DNA from: Pycnopodia helianthoides
Lineage: Eukaryota > Echinodermata > Asteroidea > Forcipulatida > Asteriidae
Direction of reading: 5' to 3'
Assembly: GCA_032158295.1 (NCBI GenBank)
Contig: CM063248.1
Coordinates: forward strand, 1,201,828-1,265,827
DNA length: 64,000 bases
Shown: in pieces, positions 60,426-64,000 of the stretch
Layout of the letters: each line of letters starts with the position of its first letter
Position numbering within the stretch: the stretch's first letter is position 1
Notes under the pieces: model-generated
Seen by the model: the letters and a program-made list of their open reading frames with translations, nothing else
What the model was told of the DNA's origin: nothing
The model's database searches: none
Position numbers and translations under genes: made by a program

Positions 60426-61169
60426 GCATCGCTTAAATACGGGTTTTGTGGGTGCCTCCAACTTTGCTGACTTAGTTTCTGACATCATCCTTGACAAGAC
60501 AGCAAGGATCTTGGACGTGGCATCAGGAGTCGGAATGGTTGGAGAAGGGGTAAGATTTGGGTCTGGAAGGATATATACTTGGTCTCAGTCAACACAGCCA
60601 ACACAAAGTGGAGGAAGGGGGTGAGATGTTTGGAGCTTTGGGAACGCCAGGTCACGTAACGGAATCTTGCCTACCAGAACTCATCCGAATAACAAAACCA
60701 GGTGAGAGCCACAAGTTTACAAACAAGCAAACAAACACTCCAACACACCCAACAAAACACGGACCGAGTATATGCTTATCCTGTGCAATGCAGAACTTTT
60801 AAAAATGGGTTTGCACTTTGGGCATTTCCGTCTTATGTAGGGAGAAATCAAAACTGTCTGACACACTCAAAGGTCTGCAAAACACTCTGGTGTTATATAA
60901 TTGCTGGAAAAAGTTGTGTCAAATTTTAGAAATTTGAAAAGATAGTATTGCCATTTGTCAATGTAGACCAATAGCTTCAAGACCGACTATGCACACCACG
61001 CCCAACGCTTATGACCACAACCGTGTCATTAGGTGATTTTGTCCCACACAGCCCTAGAGGAACTGACTAAGAAGGGTCTGTGGGAACTTGTTGAGACACG
61101 CTGGATCGAGTTCATGAATGTGATGAGGACTACGAGAAAGCCATGGTGCCAATTATCAAGGTTAAATAG
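60426..61169 (+). pseudogene. METTL27-like methyltransferase relic
   Basis: Three pieces in METTL27 order. Exon-like 60426-60549 (AG acceptor, GTAAGA donor) reads HRLNTGFVGASNFADL, then ARILDVASGVGMVGEG, the SAM-binding motif I region. 60623-60701 reads FGALGTPGH, then CLPELIRITKPG before a GTGAGA donor. From 61052 after an AG, ALEELTKKGLWELVE appears, followed by a frame change before DYEKAMVPIIK. The middle of the methyltransferase fold and any first exon are missing, and the last piece is frameshifted. Likely a dead fragment; a functional paralogue may exist elsewhere. Confidence 0.7.
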
Positions 61170-62500
61170 ATAGAGGGCGGAAATCCCAAGAGTAAAGAAC
61201 AGCAGTATTGTCATGACCTTTAAATCTTTGATATACAAACAAAAGTTGTGGGTTTACATTTTATTAATGAGGCTAGGCGTATGATTTTCTCTCTATTTGG
61301 GCCTATAGCAAAGTCTTTCTCGAAACAAGATTGCTTGTAATAGAACAAACAACAATCTTTAAAATCAAGAGTTTTTCATGGAACGATGGTGAACCGTAGA
61401 GGACAGCCTCCGAAATAGTTGTGAAAAAGTCCGTCGTAGTTGTGAGTTTGTAAACTTTGGGTTATAATTACTTGAAGGTCTACTGGGAAAGCTCTCTGCA
61501 CGGAAAGCATAGGTTTAAAATCCGAGTGTCACTAATAAATCACACTACTGCTACTTCAGGCACTTTGAGGAAGCACGAACTTTGGCTCCCTATTCACAGC
61601 TTCGATCGCAGCTTTGGATACAAGTCAGTGGAATTAATGCAGGCTCAGTTTTATTATGACTATCTTACGACCTAGTTTTCCCGTTTCGATTGTGCATTAC
61701 TTCTAGTGACGTATGTGGTTCCCGCGTTGAAATGCCGCATGACTCAGCCAGTTATTTTTTTTCATAAAAATGAATGAATGAATGGATGAATGAATATTGT
61801 GTAAAGAGCGGGACGGGATACAAAAGTTTAACTTAGCTTGCCTTACGTCTGTCTGGTAAAACTTCCATTGTAGGTTTTTACTCACGCTATACATCAGAGT
61901 TGAAGGCCGGACCGGGCCGAGATCCAGACCGACTATGAGCACCATGCACACTCATGATAAACTCCCTGGTTAGAACTGAACCGAATTCCGGGTTCCCAGT
62001 GAGATCTGACCCAATGGGTCAGGCCGACCCAGAATATGTGTCAACATGACCTGTACAAGGGTCTAACTGAGGCGCACACTTCGATTTTTAATCCCAATTT
62101 TTAACCACTTTCAGGGTCAGCCTGTATGGGACCCTGAATCTGGGTCAATTCTGACCCGGGACATTTTAGAGCAAAATATTGGACCAATAATTTCTCAACA
62201 ATCCATAAAAGTCATGACTTTCAAATCTTTGATATGCAAACAAAATTTGTGGGTTTACATTTTACTAAAGAAGCTTGGTCATAGTTTTCTCTCTAATTGT
62301 TTTAGTGCACAACCTATACGACTGGTTTCAGTCGGTCTCTGTGGAAGTTTTAACCGCGTATTACATTTTCTCACTAGGTCGAGCTTTCCTACGGAGCCCT
62401 AAAGGGACAGGTAAAAAAAAATTGAAAAGGTAAAAACAAATTATCAAAATTATTTCGTTACCTCCAAATATTATTCCGTTCCCCCGAAATACTTTTGCTC
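61170..62500. other. Intergenic, no gene recognised
   Basis: A duplicated word pair (GACTTTCAAATCTTTGATAT, ACAAAATTTGTGGGTTTACA) occurs near 61215-61260 and 62216-62260, indicating a local duplication of about 100 bp. A TGAATGAATGA microsatellite is at 61770. No open frame with a domain. Confidence 0.5.
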
Positions 62501-62504
62501 CCTT

Positions 62505-62665
62505 GAAATGTTATTTAGAGGGGGAAAAATTGTTATTTCGAGGAACGAAATATTATTTCGAAGGAACGAAATACTATTTCGAGGAAATGAAATACTATTT
62601 CGAGGTAACAAAATACTATTTAGAGGTAACGAAGTCGAAATAATAATTCGAGGGAACGAAAAAAT
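62505..62665 (+). repeat. About 21-bp degenerate tandem repeat (ATTTCGAGGAACGAAATACT)
   Basis: Seven or so units of the form TATTTCGAGGAACGAAATAC. Each unit is nearly self-complementary (ATTTCG/CGAAAT). Diverged opposite-strand units precede it from 62450. Confidence 0.85.
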
Positions 62666-62979
62666 ATTGAATTTTTATTTTACTTTCCAATTTTTCTTAC
62701 GGAAGGGATGTATAACGGACTTATCCATACACATTGCAATTTTTGTATAGACATTGATAATAAATACTAACAGTCTTATATAGCACACGTATCTGTGAGA
62801 CCAATTTATGCATGCACCTTTACAAGGGTTACAAGGGGCTGCGGCCAACAGCCCCCTGCCAGAAACATCGGGGTAAATCCCTTCTCATGCCGAGAAGTGT
62901 AACTGGTTTGTTTGTTGTGGGACCTACAGCTTGACATCCCATCCGAATAATGTTTATTATAAGTGGTCTTGCTTATACA

Positions 62980-63030
62980 GGGGCAAGACCGGGACTCGAA
63001 CCCACACTCTGCTGATCACAATTGGTGCTC
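62980..63030 (-). repeat. tRNA-derived SINE head, family 2, reverse
   Basis: CGGGACTCGAACCCACACTC then TGCTGATCA is the complement of the family 2 B-box region at 53.95 kb. Confidence 0.7.
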
Positions 63031-63269
63031 GATATGGGGCAGAGGGAACCCCCCCCCCCTCCTATTGTGTCTTCATTGTGTGCTTAGAATCTCAGGAATT
63101 CTTTTGAGGATTTATTTGGGGGTAGTTCTATACAAGAGGAAAATAGTGTGTTATAGTATGGGAACATTGGGGGGACCCTCTACCCCATATCGGGCAGGCT
63201 ATATGATCAGAACATCAGAGCTTGAGGCTGCTGGTGCTCTTAAACCGCTCGGCGACGACACGCCTAATT

Positions 63270-63510
63270 TTGTGCACACCGTAGACGAGCCGTATATTGA
63301 GAGAGTTGCGACATAGAGGGACCAGTTATCTGTGGTCACGTGGTTACTGGACGCCATTTTTGGTCCAAGTGCAACCCAACCCAATGCGTAGTCTAGTCTG
63401 CCACCCTGTGTTCATTTATGCATTTTCTTTTACACAAATTGGCTTCTTATCGCAAGATGTCGCAACCCTCTCAATACACAGCTCTGCACCGTAGATGCCT
63501 AATGCATTGT
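63270..63510. repeat. Short inverted-repeat element
   Basis: CACACCGTAGACGAGCCGTA...GAGAGTTGCGACAT at the left pairs with ATGTCGCAACCCTCTCAATA...GCACCGTAG at the right, with some mismatches. The interior is unique. Confidence 0.6.
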
Positions 63511-64000
63511 GGGATTATTCCTATTTGCAAAACAAACAAACGTGGTTCCTTATATAGATATAAATTTTGCGCAAGCCAATGGACAACAAACTTTTGTGAT
63601 GTAAATAATGAACTTGTAGGCCTAGGTTCAATGACAAACAACACAGTATTTTACAACCTTCTCCGACTGGTGCGCGTGCGCGCCTCCTGTTCGGGGTTTA
63701 GATACGCCCATTTATGTTAATAAGCCCACGTCTGTGGACCGGGCCACACCTTGGCGGCAGAAATTGAGGTATGGAACGACAAATATTATGGTATCAGATC
63801 CCGATGGAAGCTGAACAGTATGACGACGTAAATTGTATCATTTAAACGTAAAAAGAGCCATAGCGTTTTCGATAAACATTTAAGTCGGACTGTTTCCAAG
63901 AAAGACTTGAGAAAGCAGAGAGGGCTTTGGTAGTGATCTTCAAAGCAAAGCTAGCAACCTGTTAGCTTTGCATGGTTTCATGGACTATTGAATAGCACAG
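63511..64000. other. Window end, no gene recognised
   Basis: No supported exon or repeat in the last 490 bases. Confidence 0.35.

Overview
The window is metazoan nuclear DNA. It has spliced genes with GT/AG introns, AT-rich intergenic DNA, and a very dense load of short inverted-repeat elements, tRNA-derived SINEs, LINE and Penelope fragments and satellites. The gene set (animal AGK and CCDC134, secreted PAN plus Link-like proteins, a METTL27-like relic) and the repeat style suggest a marine deuterostome, most likely an echinoderm. That placement is inference, not proof.

Layout. 1-27 kb, minus strand: remains of a tandem family of small secreted proteins. Each has a signal peptide and PAN/Apple-like exon followed by a degenerate Link-like exon. 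One copy (21.3-26.6 kb) has three exons whose phases agree. A second (3.8-11.2 kb) has first and last exons but no middle exon that I could find. Two broken last-exon copies lie at 13.2-13.8 kb. This stretch is full of mobile DNA: a foldback at 1.5-2.5 kb, a 0.7 kb GT-only minisatellite, a Penelope-like element with a nested CR1/L2 fragment (7.1-10.9 kb), a long CTG/TTG microsatellite at 12 kb, a RecQ-like helicase fragment, and a 3.07 kb DNA transposon with TIRs and a 4-bp target duplication (15.3-18.4 kb). 27-31 kb has no gene: a LINE 3' end, a duplicated CRE-containing segment and a TIR element. 32.3-35 kb, plus strand: an Ulp1/SENP-type cysteine protease gene.

37.3-48.4 kb, plus strand: a complete 13-exon acylglycerol kinase gene (AGK, 445 aa predicted). 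51.2-58.7 kb, minus strand: a complete 6-exon CCDC134 gene (210 aa predicted), convergent with AGK. Its first intron holds a 277-bp inverted repeat that appears perfect. 60.4-61.2 kb, plus strand: a broken METTL27-like methyltransferase. The remaining 2.8 kb is repeats.

Functionally these are unrelated neighbours: mitochondrial lipid kinase/TIM22 factor (AGK), ER-lumenal protein (CCDC134), SUMO-type protease, and secreted adhesive or lectin-like proteins. Exon coordinates were built by hand from splice sites and phase. There is no transcript evidence.
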